Shown here: positions 34,255-44,190 of the stretch, piece after piece
Layout: every line of letters begins with the position of its first letter
Position numbering within the stretch: position 1 is the stretch's first letter
Assembly: GCF_030445035.2 (NCBI RefSeq)
Contig: NC_080680.1
Span: forward strand, 119,314,228-119,378,227
Direction of reading: 5' to 3'
Length of the DNA: 64,000 bases
Source: Dasypus novemcinctus
Lineage: Eukaryota; Chordata; Mammalia; Cingulata; Dasypodidae
Program-made: the position numbers and the translations under genes
The notes under the pieces: model-generated
What the model saw: only the letters and a program-made list of their open reading frames with translations
The model's database searches: none
Told to the model about the DNA's origin: nothing

Positions 34255-36624
34255 TAGTTAACACAAAATGTTTCACACAAAAATATAAGGGATTCCCATA
34301 TGCCCCACTCCCTACATCTCCCACCCTTTCCCATATTAACAACTTCTTTCATTAGTGTGGTACATTTATTGCTATTGATGAACACATTTGGAGCATTGCC
34401 ACTAAGCATGGATTATAGTTTACATTATAGTTTATGCTCTTTCCCACTCAATTCTGTAGGTTATGGGAAGATATATAAAGGCCTGTGTTATCTGTCATTG
34501 CAATGTCATTCAGGACAATTCCAACTCCTGAAAATGCCCCAATATTACATGTCTTTTTCTCTCTCCATGCCTTCAGCTCAATATCGTCTCAACATCAATG
34601 ATATAATTTCTTCCATTGCTAGAATCACAATAAGTGTATAGTAGAATACCAGTAAGTCCACTCTAGTCCATATTTTATTCCCCAATCCTGAGGATCCTGG
34701 GATGGCGATGGCCACTCCACCTCTAATTGAGAGGGAGCATCGATCCCAAATGGCTGATGGATGGGACTCTCTTGCTTGCAGTTGTAGCCGCTCATGGTTC
34801 CTTGCTGTTGTGGTTGTCCATTCTCACCTCCTTGTTAGTTGTCCTGGATGAGTCCAATGAACTGGAGAGTAGGTGTTGCAATTCCACTGAGGCTCAGGGT
34901 CCAACTAGCACATGGACAGACCAAACATTCAAGTCTCTTGAACACATACCTACCAACTCCACTGCCAACTATAGGTTCAATAAAAGGGACAGAAGAGACA
35001 TGTGTAGAGAAGTCACAACTGAGCCCAACTCTGTCATACTCGGGAGTACAAACTTCAAAGAAGGGCCCACAGGCAAACACAAAACTCTGGAGCTATCTGC
35101 CATGACTGTAGGATATGAGTGTCTCCAGAGCCCTCAGGAGGCCCCACTATTTGGGGTAGTATCTACTTTGGCAGTCTATGAGATCCTGCTGAGACATGCA
35201 TAACTGTTAACTCAGGGATGACCTCATGATTCACTTTGATGCCTCTTAGCCATATAAACTAATTTTCCTTTACCTTTTCCCCCTTTTATTCAAGGTCCTT
35301 TTCCAGAAGCAATGCTATTTGGCACTTTGTAGTAGTCCCTTGGTGCCAGGGAATTTTACCCCTGAAACTCACGCCCCACACTGGAGAGAAAGTAATGCAT
35401 TTATATACAGAGTTTGGCTTCATGAAAGGCCACATTTTAGCAACATAGAGGCTCTTAGGGGGTAACTTATAGGTACCCTACAGTGCTAAGCTAAGTTGCA
35501 ATTTCAAGAGAAAAGGCCCATAAACATAGTTGTCAATACCAAGGGTCCATCATTGCACAATCTGTCTTTACTAGTCATTGCCCTGCACTTGGGGGATTGT
35601 TGCTGTTCCATTAGAGAATTTGGCAGAGCTCCCCAGAATGGGAATTCAATATTCTTTTGGTTATTGTGTGAATCTTCACCCACTGTGACAATGCCCCATG
35701 AACACCTGAACACAATTATATTACTTAAATGTATGCCCAGGAGAACTTCCTCCCATGTATCCCCCATCACTGACACCCCAGCTCAGTGATTCTCCCCTGC
35801 CACAACTGTAACCATTCTGTGATCCCAAACTTCCTCAAAATTGAAGCCAAGATATCACCAAATACAATTAATAGGGAAATGAAATAATAGTGATAGGTTT
35901 AGACATAAGAAATAAAATACATAATAATTTAGAAAAACTGAAACTTAAAAAATAGGGGTATAAAAAATGAAAAATATTTTAAAATTATTTGATGTTCTGC
36001 CTTTTATTGCTGTAATATCTGTTGTTTTGTATGTACAGTGAGATTTTCTTCCATTTCTTCCCCAGTGTCTTAGTTTTTTTCATTTTATCTTCAAAGAAGT
36101 ATCAGGCCAGAGTAAAGTCACATACAAAACACATATATCCAACATCCTCCTCCTTTTCCCCCTTCCCATATAAATAACCTTTTTAAATGTTTATGGTACA
36201 TTTGTTACAACTGATGTACAAATATAGAAACACACCTGCTAACCATGGACAATGGTTTATATTATTTCTACACTCTAGACCATATATTTTTATGAATTTT
36301 TGATGACATCCAACCTAGCCTGTATCCATCACTGCAGGATGATGCAGAACACTTCCATTGCCCCTAAATAACTCCTCTTCCATTTCCTCTATTCCTTGTT
36401 TTCCCTCCCCTCAGGGCCCATGGTGACAACCAGGCTTTACTCCTTGAAGGACAAGATTCATAGTTACTTGAAACAACTCTGAGGGCTTGACACACTGGTC
36501 TCTCTCCCCTATCAGGAACCCCCCATGCTCTCAAGAGACACCCACCCCTTTGTTTGAGAACATATTGGGCCTCCCCAGGATGGGAGTCCAACTCCTTCAT
36601 TATGTGGGTCTCCACCTACTGAAA
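34255..36624 (-). other. L1-C distal 3' UTR
   Basis: Long non-coding L1 3' UTR co-linear with 53365-55990 (L1-D), 12071-13432 and, in opposite orientation, 62640-64000. The L1 3' terminus lies at the left end ('AATATAAGGGATTCCCATAT'). Short frames here shift between copies, so it is not coding. It continues at 43771 after the provirus. Confidence 0.85.
36619..36624 (+). repeat. Target-site duplication, left of provirus (CTGAAA)
   Basis: CTGAAA at 36619-36624 is repeated at 43765-43770, directly outside the two LTRs. A 6-bp duplication fits betaretroviral integration. Confidence 0.92.
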
Positions 36625-37056
36625 TGTTGGAGTGACGGACCCAAAGGGTATCAGGAATGAAAGACAAAGAGAGATTGGGATCAGGGGTTCTGAGAGCATT
36701 GATTTCTCAAGCTCATCAGACAAGTTTATTAATATCAGGGGCTTCTTTATATACCCCAAGCAACCATGAGAACCAGCAACTATTCTAGCTAACTATTCCC
36801 ATAACTTTGTTAATGAAAACACAGTGCACAGTGGATAAGAGAGTAACTAAAGTCTAAGATGTTCTATTATGTTATTGAAACAAGTATACTCATAAATCTT
36901 GTTGCCCAGGTTACTTGAGATATCAAGTCTGGGTACTGCTGGAATGTTGTGCTTCACAGAGATTAGCCACCTGCACATACATCTCCAGGGACAGCATGAC
37001 CCAGTGGTCAGAAAGTAACTTGCTACCATGGAAACAACATGCCTTTGTGTCCCACA
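36625..37056 (-). repeat. Proviral 3' LTR
   Basis: 432 bp with TG...CA ends (minus strand). TATATAAAG and AATAAA lie close together in the middle, as in the 5' LTR. It has lost seven CpGs that the 5' LTR keeps and retains one that the 5' LTR lost. Confidence 0.95.
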
Positions 37057-37069
37057 TTTCCCCCTTTTT
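37057..37069 (-). other. Polypurine tract
   Basis: On the minus strand AAAAAGGGGGAAA directly precedes the 3' LTR. It primes plus-strand DNA synthesis in retroviruses. Position and composition are canonical. Confidence 0.92.
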
Positions 37070-37164
37070 GTTTTAGTCAGGGTGACTGTGCCTGTCTTAG
37101 GTTGCCCTCCTCTGAGAGTCTTACCCGTCATTGACTACCAGCCAAGCGCTCTGACCGTGGGGAA

Positions 37165-38889
37165 TTATATCAGGGTTTTAGCAAGTACCAAATTATTAGC
37201 TTGTCCCATCGCGTCAACATGGTGCAGTCTTTGGCATATTTCTCGTCCCAGACAAGCAACCACAATAAGCAACAAGATTAATACACAAAGTCCTATTCCT
37301 AATGCTGATAAAAAATGCTGAGACTTCCACCAATCTACTGGATTAAACTTATTAATATGAGAAATTAAATCATTAAAGATATCCTTATCTTCAGCTACAT
37401 AAATCTGATTATGAGACATTTCTAATATCTTTTTCTGTAATTCTTCTATTTCTAATGACATATTACCTTTATGACCTATTAAATGATTTTTAATCTTTTC
37501 CCAATCAAACATAGACTTATTATAAGCAAGTGGAGTAATACAAAAGTTACTTTCATTCCAATCACATTTCAATCCCCTTAAGTTTAAATTATACAATTGA
37601 TCTCCAATATGCAAAACAGCTGATTCTAAATTATTAACTCTACTGTTTAATTCTCCATCAATATATTCTTGACTATGCCATAAGTCACTAGCATTCTTAT
37701 GCCATTCATGCACGTATTGTTGAGTCTGCACTGTCTCATGCAAGGCCATGATAGCTATAGTGGCAGCTGCAATGACACCAATCAGTCCTAAGATGCCAGC
37801 TATTATCAGTCCCACAAATCGCTTCAAGCACTTCAGGATTTCTCGAGCCATATGGAACAGCAGTTGACTCTCAGGTGATGATTGCCAAATTTGGTTCAGT
37901 CGCACTGGAATCCACACTCCCCGCTGCCTTCGAGCCATTGTGATGAAGTCTCCATTCTGTAAAATGTTCTCAGACAAATAAGTATGCAAGGCCCCACTTT
38001 TATAAAATAGAGCATTCTCAGTTATAGTTAATTTTCCAACCACAAACACATAAGCATCTTTTACACACTCCTGAAGATGATGAATTTGATTTAAATGCGG
38101 ATATTGACCATACTTACTATTATTCCCAATCCATTCTATAGTAGGAGCTATTTCTAGAAAAACTTTCCATAAGTTCTTTTGAATATGTATAGATGTAACA
38201 TCACACCATGGAGTAGGTATCCATTTTCCTATATATTTCCAATCACTATTATTTTTAGTAAAGATTATTTTTTCATCATGATTTAAGGATTCATGAAATG
38301 GATAGTGCATATTACTAATTTGCTGTCCTTTACTATTTAGACCATACCAAATAAATCTGTCATTATATGGAGAGGGACTCCCCATTGGGGCACTCTCCCA
38401 CACTATTCCATAGGAATCATTAAAAACGACAGATCCTCTTCCCATATGGCACTCTTGCCATCCTTCTTTATCCTTACTTTCTTTTTGTGGACAATCATAA
38501 TCAGGATTTTTAGTCATGATTAAATCATAAGAGGGAAATAAAGTCACAATAAACAGAGTATTATTATTTTTGAAGATAGTTGTGGCCCGATTTTTAACAT
38601 ACATACAGGAAGGATGGTTACCAATGCATAAAGGTCGATAATCAAATGGTAATACCGGATTATAGATTCTTTGTCCTTCCTCATAGGGTTTAATTGGCAA
38701 TCAATCATCAATTGGTCCAGGGAATATATGGGTTTTATTCAGATATATATGAAAGAATGGATCTTTCCAGGTTAATACTTTAAGTAATGGGGGGTTAGGT
38801 ATATAGGCCCAATAAGTGTAATTACTGGCAGCTTCTTCATTACTTACGATCACCATCATCAGAAGTTGCAGGAGACCCCATCTCTTCAT
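37165..38889 (-). pseudogene. env: env, nearly open, one in-frame stop
   Basis: The frame from ATG at 38889 to the stop at 37165 spans 574 codons, broken by a single TGA at 38703-38701 (codon 63). Env mediates receptor binding and membrane fusion. A hydrophobic leader (LLQLLMMVIV) is followed by a surface subunit with many N-x-S/T sites. The transmembrane subunit starts with a fusion peptide (FVGLIIAGILG, about codon 358), then a helical region, a C-x7-C loop and a membrane anchor (about codons 527-547). The residues just before the fusion peptide are KCLKR, which lacks the R-x-K/R-R furin pattern. The start overlaps the integrase end in another frame, as in betaretroviruses. Class assignment rests on the transmembrane layout and the pol/env overlap. 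Confidence 0.9.
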
Positions 38890-39784
38890 TCCAGGGTTTA
38901 ATCCTCTTTGCAGGTAGCCAAATTTGTTCTCCATTTTCTGAAATAATAAGAGCATAGCCTTGCCCCCTTACTTTAATCCTGCCTTTTTTCCATTCATTGC
39001 TTAAAATATCTTTCCAGAATATTGGTTGATCTTCATTTCCTGCGTCCACTGTAGATGTCTGACATTTTCCAAAGTGACATACTGCAGGTGTCAATGAATT
39101 ATAAACATTAAGAAAATTTAAAGTAAATAAAGCCTTTGCCAATTGATCTTTTGGTGTTATAATACCATCATCTCCCCCTTTTTGTTTTAAAAGCATAGTT
39201 TTTAGAGTATGATGGCTGTGTTCAATTATGGCTTGACCTGTAGGATTATAAGGAATGCTGGTAACATGTTCAATACCATATTTTAAACAGAAGGATTCAA
39301 AGGATTTACTAATGTAAGAAGGTCCATTATCAGTTTTAATTTTCAGAGGGCATCCCATTACAGCAAAAGCAGACTAGAGTTGTGAGTGAACATGATGAAA
39401 ATGTTCACCACTTTGTGCAGTAACCCACGAAAAATGAGAGTAAGTATTAATGCAGACATGGACATATTGTAGTTTACCAAATGATTGTATGTGAGTAACA
39501 TCCATCTGCCACAGCTGATTAGGAGCCAGGCCTCTGGGATTAGTCCAAGCCTGAAAAGGCACTGTAGTTAAGGGTCCACAGGTGGGACAGGTACAACTAA
39601 TTTCTTGAGCTTGATGTTTTGTTAATTGAGGAAATTTATGTTTAAGTCCCTTGATATTAATATGAGTTAATGTATGATATTTACTGGCATCCTGCAAACA
39701 TCCTACTAATAAATCAGCCCTTGCATTTTGTGTAGCTAGAGGACCAGGAAGGGAAGGATAAGATCGGCTAGGAGTAATATACAT
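38840..39784 (-). pseudogene. pol: pol: integrase, one in-frame stop
   Basis: Integrase joins viral DNA ends to host DNA. The single frame holds an HHCC zinc domain (HTLTH ... CPTC), the catalytic core with WQMDVTH, KTDNGP and GQAIIE (35 residues between the second Asp and the Glu, a proper DD35E), and a C-terminal domain with QIWLPAKRIKPW. A TAG at 39376-39374 interrupts it between the first and second catalytic Asp. The frame differs from that of the upstream RNase H, so a frameshift lies just above 39784. The 3' end overlaps the env leader. Confidence 0.9.
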
Positions 39785-39799
39785 ATGGGCTGACTTCTT

Positions 39800-40074
39800 T
39801 GCTGAATGAGAGCTTGAAGGCCGGCAAAAAGTTGAGATAATTCATTAGTAATAAAAATATGAGCTGTTTCAATATGAGCTACAGTTAAACACACATATTC
39901 AGAATCAGAGACAGTATTTAAGGGCTCTTGAAATATTTGTAAAACCTTAATGATGGCTGAAAGCTCTGTGTGTTGAGCAGATGAATAAGGAGTTTGTCAA
40001 ACCTGTTCTTTTTGAGAAGTAACGTATGCTACTTTTTTATTACTATTACTATCAGTAAATACTGTACAAGATGG
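39800..40074 (-). pseudogene. pol: pol: RNase H remnant
   Basis: Read on the minus strand from about 40074, the frame shows TVFTDS, AQHTELSAI and VSDSEYV, the three acidic segments of retroviral RNase H in order. An in-frame TGA lies at 39999-39997, and a frameshift separates it from integrase. Homology to pol stops abruptly above about 40075, so no connection subdomain or polymerase precedes it. Confidence 0.8.
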
Positions 40075-42445
40075 TTGGGCTATGCACATAGCCCTGAAAA
40101 GCACTGCAAAAGTTTACTGTTGGGTTTTTTACAGATAGAGGAATGCAGCTGGCTTGATTTGTTTAAGAAGACACTAAAGAAAGTTTTAGCAAGTTTTAAA
40201 ACAAAGTGATAGCAACACAGCTGGACATTAACTTCTTGAAATAAACTAGCAGTGTCTGGGATAGCTGCATACTACAGTGTTGTTACTTTAATCTATGATA
40301 AGAGGTTGTTTCTGTGACACACACTCTTTTATAATTATTAAAACCATAATTAACCACATTGTACTTTTTAATATTATGCTGAAATATTGGTAACTTTATA
40401 CACTTTTAAGCATTTATAGAAACCTTTTACTCATACAACTTTAATTAAAAGAGGGTTAAAGGAAAGAAAAAACTTGTTAATTTTATAACACTTTAAAACA
40501 CCTTTTATTCAACTTATAACATATTAAATGAACTTAATTATTACTTTAATTTTTCTTTCAAGGTAAAAGAACAAATCTCTTATAATTAGTTTGGAATAAA
40601 AGGCTACTTTTCAGGGTTTAATTTTGAGAAAACAGGTTTGAATGTTATGTTCTTTTAATAGAGATAAAACTTTTCCTTCTTGGAACACCGAGGAAATTAT
40701 GAGGTTAAAGCACAAGAATTTATTTTGATAAAACAGACTTTCTTTATATATAGATTATTCAGGATAAAAGCTTTTACCAAAACAGATTAATGACTTGAGA
40801 GGTTTTGAGAAAGAACAAAATTTTAAGTTTGCATTAGTATACTACTTGATACTAAACCTTTTAAATTTTTATAGATAGATCCATTAAATTTTATTTAACT
40901 TTAATCATAAAAATTTCTTTTCCACGAACCTTCTACACTTTCAGTATTCACCTAGGTTTTGTTCCATATTTTATTTTTTCTTAATAACCAATTATTTTAT
41001 CTTAGGACAAAATCACTTCCTATTTCTTTAATAATAAAATCACATTCTATATATCTTACATACTAAGTTACCAGGCAAACTTCTTACAACATATAATACC
41101 ATCAACACTAAAGAAGCTTGTTAAAATAATAAACTTTTCTTCACTTTAAAGACTTAGTAGCATGCAATATTAGAAACAGTCCCCTAGAAGCAAGTTGTCG
41201 GGGGAGGCTGGCTGCTGATGAATTTTCCCATTATAAAATTACCTTTTATTATTATTATTATTATTATTAATTCAGGTTTGTTTAATAATGACTTTTTGGA
41301 ATTAGCCATTTAAACACTTTAATTTAAACAATGCTTCATAAGACTTTTTATAATTATTTATAACCATATAGACTATAATTATATTATTTTAAGACAAATT
41401 TTACTTTTACAGAACACATTTCTTTACTTAAAGTTACCACAATACTTTCTACAACTTGCCACATGCATTTAAGTTCCAAGAGTTTATGAAAATTAGCCAT
41501 CCTCCTTTAGGACAAAACACACCTTTTTGCAAAAATGTATTAAATTTCAGTTAGCATTCTCACAAACTTTTAACCTTTTTAATATTCATTTAAGTTTTAC
41601 ATCCTTCATATTATCCTGTGAAGAAAAATAAGTTATTCATTTCAATCTAGGCAAGAACAACTTTTTATAAAAAGACTTATAGTAATTTTGTTAATCAAGA
41701 CTCACAATTTTTATCATTGTAGAGATCTTATTAACATTTAGACTTATGTATTAATATAAGCGCTTATTTAATTTTTGGCCATTTGAATAGAGCTCTTTTA
41801 TAAATTTTTGTTAATTTATATTACCATCCAGAGGTATCAAAATATACACTGACATTGAACAAACAGACAAACACAGAACAATCACAACACAGTAACAGAA
41901 ACATACAGTTTACAATTAACTCATAATTCTTACTTTCTTGGTATACCTGCTTTTAAGTTCTTATTAAGATTTCTTCTGGAATCCATGTTGCCTGTAACAT
42001 GCAAGCTTGTGCTTGGAAACATTTTTATTAGTTATCAGCAATCAGTTAAGATAACTTGAGACAGACCGTTAACACACATTTTTGGATTATTAATCTGTAA
42101 GACTATACCGAGACTTGAAGTTCAGGAGTAAACTATTGATTTAAAACTGAAAATTCCTTTTTAAACCTTGATAAAAATTTTGTGCTAATTTTATTATCAT
42201 GGTTAAATAAGCCCAATTAGAATTAGCATGGAAATAAAACAGAACACCAATGTTACCATGTTTTTCTCTTTTTCCAGTGGCTTAACTCAATTAACCCCCA
42301 GTAGCCCACAGCTACATTGTCATGTAGACAGCAGGGGGTTTGCTGAGTTGCTGCCAGAACAGTTTCCTTATCTTAGTTAACACTTTAACAGAGAGTTTTC
42401 TTACAAGCCTGATTTCACTAACAAGGACTTTGTTTAGTACTTTTG
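40075..42445 (-). other. AT-rich noncoding block in place of CA-NC-PRO-RT
   Basis: About 2.36 kb of strongly AT-rich sequence with dense stops in all frames and a (TTA)n run near 41250. It joins a gag-like frame (ending about codon 230, 'KLLKDLKCA') to RNase H. I recognise no retroviral motif, SINE or L1 in it. It could be captured host DNA or a noncoding module shared by a non-autonomous ERV family. Sharp homology breaks at both ends favour recombination over decay, since flanking RNase H, integrase and env are well preserved. Confidence 0.75.
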
Positions 42446-43133
42446 CACATTTTAAATCTTTCAATAGTTTAAAAGGTATTGGTTCAGGATGAAACTTGAC
42501 ATCCCCTTGCAAATTATATATATTTGTATCTGGTGGTATCACATGTAATGTTACGGGGAAAGCAGATAATAATTGTTTAACATAAGGCAAAGCATCGGCA
42601 ACATCTGAAAACATTTCTAATTTAGTCTTAGTAACAGAAAGCAATTCAGTAGGTGCAGAGGATTGTACTGGATACACAGAAGATATTTCATTAAGACACT
42701 TCACTGAGCTTTTATTGATGAAAGGGTTAATATCAGGATGAGGGAAAAAACCTGATGGTTCCCCATTCGCCTCAAGTTCCTGTTCTTGTTCCAATTTACT
42801 TCCTTTCATTTTAAACTTACTTATGGGCTTAGAAAATATAGTAATTTCATCTTTCTCTCCTTCTTCAGACTGTAAAGGATCTAAGGTGGCAGCAATTTGC
42901 TGGCACAAAGCCCACACAGATAAAGGAATGGATTCCCCTCTTTGATATACTCTTCCTAAAGCTTTCATTACCCATTTCCACTGTTTCAAATTTAAAACAT
43001 TACGCCCCTGAGGCTGAAACCAGTAACAATATTTCTGAACTAAGGCAAAAAGGTCAAGTAAATCAGCCTTTTTTACTGAAACTCCGACAGTATTTAAAAG
43101 AGATTTTGGTACCTGTGAATATTTTCCATCCAT
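42312..43133 (-). pseudogene. gag: gag 5' part: matrix and start of capsid
   Basis: A 273-codon open frame. Residues 1-95 look like a betaretroviral matrix (KKADLLDLFALVQKYCYWF, LKQWKWVMKALGRV), followed by a charged linker. Residues 180-230 look like the matrix-side region and capsid start (ALPYVKQLLSAFPV, PEPIPFKLLKDLK). After about residue 230 the frame runs into the AT-rich block and ends by chance. The second residue is Asp with Gly third (MDG), so the usual N-myristoylation signal (Met-Gly) is not in place. It lies 180 bp below the primer site. Confidence 0.8.
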
Positions 43134-43310
43134 CCTGGTTGATTACCCATACCCTGATGCTAGCAGAAAACAGGATTAATTAAAATTCTTACCAGTGTGT
43201 GGTCAGACTCGAGTCACCTTTTGATGGATGCCTCAACCTTTCTGGAAGGTTTTCAGTTCCACGTTCCTGATACTGTTGTGGAAGAATCTCTGCTGCAATC
43301 ACTACTTCGG

Positions 43311-43328
43311 GCCCCACGGTGGGCGCCA
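43311..43328 (-). other. Primer-binding site, tRNA-Lys(1,2)-like
   Basis: The minus strand reads TGGCGCCCACCGTGGGGC, two bases inside the 5' LTR edge. It matches the Lys1,2-type site used by many betaretroviruses at 17 of 18 positions as I know it. This supports the class II assignment. Confidence 0.9.
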
Positions 43329-43330
43329 AA

Positions 43331-43764
43331 TGTCGGAGTGATGGGCCCGAAGGGTATCGGGAATGAAAGACAAAGAGAGATTGGGATCAGGGGTTCTGAG
43401 AGCATTGATTTCTCAAGCTCATCAGACAAGTTTATTAATATCAGGGGCTTCTTTATATACCCCAAGCAATCATGAGAACCAGCAACTATTCTAGCTAACT
43501 ATTCCCATAACTTCGTTAATGAAAACACAGTGCACAGTGGATAAGAGAGTAACTAAAGCCTAAGATGTTCTATTATGTTATTGAAACAAGTATACTCATA
43601 AATCTTGTTGCCCAGGTTACTTGAGATATCAAGTCTGGGTACTGCTGGAATGTTGTATTTCACAGAGAGATTAGCCACCTGCACGTACATCTCCAGGGAC
43701 AGCGTGACCCAGCGGTCAGAAAGTAACTTGTTATCATGGAAACAACATGCCTTTGTTTCCCACA
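43331..43764 (-). repeat. Proviral 5' LTR
   Basis: 434 bp, TG...CA ends. The TATA box (TATATAAAG, complement of 43451-43459) and AATAAA (complement of 43431-43436) are about 15 bp apart, so R starts downstream of both. It keeps CpGs at seven sites where the 3' LTR has TG or CA. The target duplication follows at 43765-43770. Confidence 0.95.
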
Positions 43765-43770
43765 CTGAAA

Positions 43771-44190
43771 CAACACACTATGACAAAATAATCACTCACA
43801 CCTGCCCCAGGTGTTCCCTGTCTCATGCATCCCCATTCAACACTCTAAAGTAGTAACTCTTCCTTGTCATATTGCCAAGAGAGGTTTCCCAACATTGTAG
43901 TTTCAACCACATACCCACAAATCCCCAGTGTTCACCTGCTCCTCTCTCAGCCCTCCCCCCAGTTCCATAGACCATTCAACCCACCCTGCACCCCTGTCAA
44001 ACTTGCACCACCCAACACAATAGTATCAATACACCCTTGTCATATCCCTTCATTGGACAGCTACACATTTCCACCTTATCATAGATTTCACCCATGTGGA
44101 CATTGGCTCACAGCCTTCTTCTCGTTATCTATTTCCTGTAAACCTATCTTACAGACAATTAGTTCTCTCTATCTGTTCAGTTTGCTTAAT
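43771..44190 (-). other. L1-C proximal 3' UTR
   Basis: The part of the L1-C 3' UTR between the provirus and the ORF2 stop. It is co-linear with about 56000-56440 of L1-D and partly with 1-333 of L1-A. Non-coding. Confidence 0.8.

Larger units (their letters stand above)
36625..43764 (-). mobile_element. Class II (betaretrovirus-like) provirus with gag-pol core replaced
   Basis: A 7140-bp minus-strand provirus: 5' LTR 43764-43331, tRNA-Lys-type primer site, gag start, 2.36 kb of AT-rich noncoding DNA, RNase H, integrase, env, polypurine tract, 3' LTR 37056-36625. The LTRs differ at about 16 of 432 positions plus one 2-bp indel. Capsid distal part, nucleocapsid, protease and the polymerase domain are absent, so it cannot replicate alone. 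It resembles in principle the mouse ETn/MusD relation, where noncoding DNA replaces genes. It inserted into the L1-C 3' UTR. Confidence 0.92.

Noticed and set aside
34215-34260. Tail-to-tail L1-B/L1-C junction as a functional inverted repeat.
   Set aside because: The two elements belong to different L1 types with little shared 3' sequence, so no long hairpin is expected.
34835-35080. A possible third L1 ORF in the long 3' UTR: similar peptides occur at 12952-12752, 35080-34835, 54234-53989 and about 63340-63651 on the L1 sense strand.
   Set aside because: The frames agree for about 40 codons because the DNA is similar, but a 4-nt length difference shifts the frame between pairs of copies, and upstream stops differ. 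No start or end is shared by all.
42312-43133. gag as a domesticated capsid-type gene.
   Set aside because: The frame stops being retroviral near codon 230 and includes only the start of capsid; it lies between proviral landmarks without evidence of independent expression.
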